Shown piece after piece: positions 4,979 to 5,133 of a DNA stretch of 5,133 nucleotides. The stretch is from Lachnospiraceae bacterium. Its GTDB lineage: Bacteria > Bacillota > Clostridia > Lachnospirales > Lachnospiraceae. Position 1 is the stretch's first letter. Each line of letters begins with the position of its first letter. The DNA lies in NCBI GenBank assembly GCA_019420465.1, contig JAHZHB010000074.1, forward strand, positions 1 through 5,133, given 5' to 3'. The translations under genes and the position numbers were made by a program. Below the pieces are notes generated by a model, which was not told where the DNA came from, made no database searches, and saw only the letters and a list, made by a program, of their open reading frames with translations.

Positions 4979-5133
4979 CGCACAAGAAAAAAGTATGCAA
5001 GACTTTCACATCTCCACATACCCTTTTCCGCACTGTACCCTTAATAGGGTCTGACCCAGTGAATACGATCGCAACCAAATCCAGCATTTCTTTCTCTTCG
5101 ATCCAGTGAAGCTCATCTACGAATTTCTTCTTC
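4965..5133 (-). CDS. Unrecognised C-terminal ORF fragment entering from the right edge
   Basis: One minus-strand frame is open from the window edge to a TGA at 4965-4967, giving about 55 residues (FVDELHWIEEKEMLDLVAIV, then FTGSDPIKG and a basic stretch). The first part has the look of a helical, charged protein tail. The last part (HTFFLCVEHI) looks less like coding sequence and overlaps the CPBP promoter. I do not recognise the family. The imperfect palindrome at 5031-5061 lies inside the frame, which raises the possibility of a gene end interrupted by, or belonging to, a small mobile element. It could also be a chance open frame. Confidence 0.35.
   Translation of the reverse strand, partial: KKKFVDELHWIEEKEMLDLVAIVFTGSDPIKGTVRKRVCGDVKVLHTFFLCVEHI
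5031..5061. repeat. Nested imperfect palindrome with two alternative inner stems
   Basis: CACTG (5031-5035) and CAGTG (5057-5061) are outer arms. Inside, ACCC-TTAATA-GGGT (5037-5050) and GGGTC-T-GACCC (5047-5057) are two hairpins that share the same GGG and so exclude each other. Short palindromes of the GGGTCNGACCC type recall repeats linked to Y1-transposase (REP/RAYT, IS200/IS605-like) elements, but this is a recollection and no transposase is visible in the window. Confidence 0.4.

Noticed and set aside
1..5133. CRISPR array, tRNA or rRNA gene, riboswitch
   Set aside because: No regular direct repeats with spacers, no cloverleaf or rRNA-like conserved stretches and no familiar riboswitch core were seen by eye on either strand.

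Overview
The window looks like chromosomal DNA of a Gram-positive, low-to-mid-GC member of the Bacillota, most likely a Lachnospiraceae-type clostridium. The reasons are strong AGGAGG-type ribosome binding sites before nearly every gene, tightly packed co-directional genes and the protein families present. This placement is an inference from style, not from a marker gene. All supported genes lie on the minus strand, so they are read from right to left.

Layout in transcription order. (1) 5133-4965: the 3' part of an unrecognised ORF entering from outside the window, with an imperfect palindrome (5031-5061) inside it. (2) 4889-4089: a CPBP (CAAX-protease/bacteriocin-processing type) integral membrane protein in visibly AT-richer DNA, with its own promoter and a 5'-leader palindrome. 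(3) 3966-3307: an OmpR/PhoB-family response regulator. (4) 3310-1889: its sensor histidine kinase, interrupted by one in-frame amber codon (TAG, 2564-2566) exactly between the HAMP linker and the phospho-acceptor H-box. (5) 1911-982: an unrecognised, membrane-anchored extracytoplasmic protein overlapping the kinase end. (6) 854 to beyond position 1: a membrane-anchored C39-like cysteine peptidase, cut off by the window start.

The main result is a probable regulatory circuit. The DNA upstream of the response regulator (4019-4043) and upstream of the C39-like peptidase (913-937) carries the same 25-bp sequence with 21 identities. In both copies it is built as ACAA(C/G)T-N5-ACAACT, two direct half-sites 11 bp apart, which is the geometry expected for an OmpR/PhoB-family dimer. 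The simplest reading is that the regulator controls its own operon and the peptidase gene. Between the accessory gene and the peptidase lies a perfect 13-bp inverted repeat followed by six T residues. This hairpin looks like an intrinsic terminator, contains the peptidase ribosome binding site in its 3' arm, and holds a candidate extended -10 element in its 5' arm. Read-through RNA would therefore be terminated or masked, while RNA started at the local promoter would be free for translation.

Taken together, genes 3-6 look like one envelope-sensing module: regulator, sensor, exported accessory protein and exported peptidase. In the sequence as given the sensor cannot be a working kinase unless the amber codon is read through. 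That may be a real recent loss, a sequencing error or an unusual decoding event.
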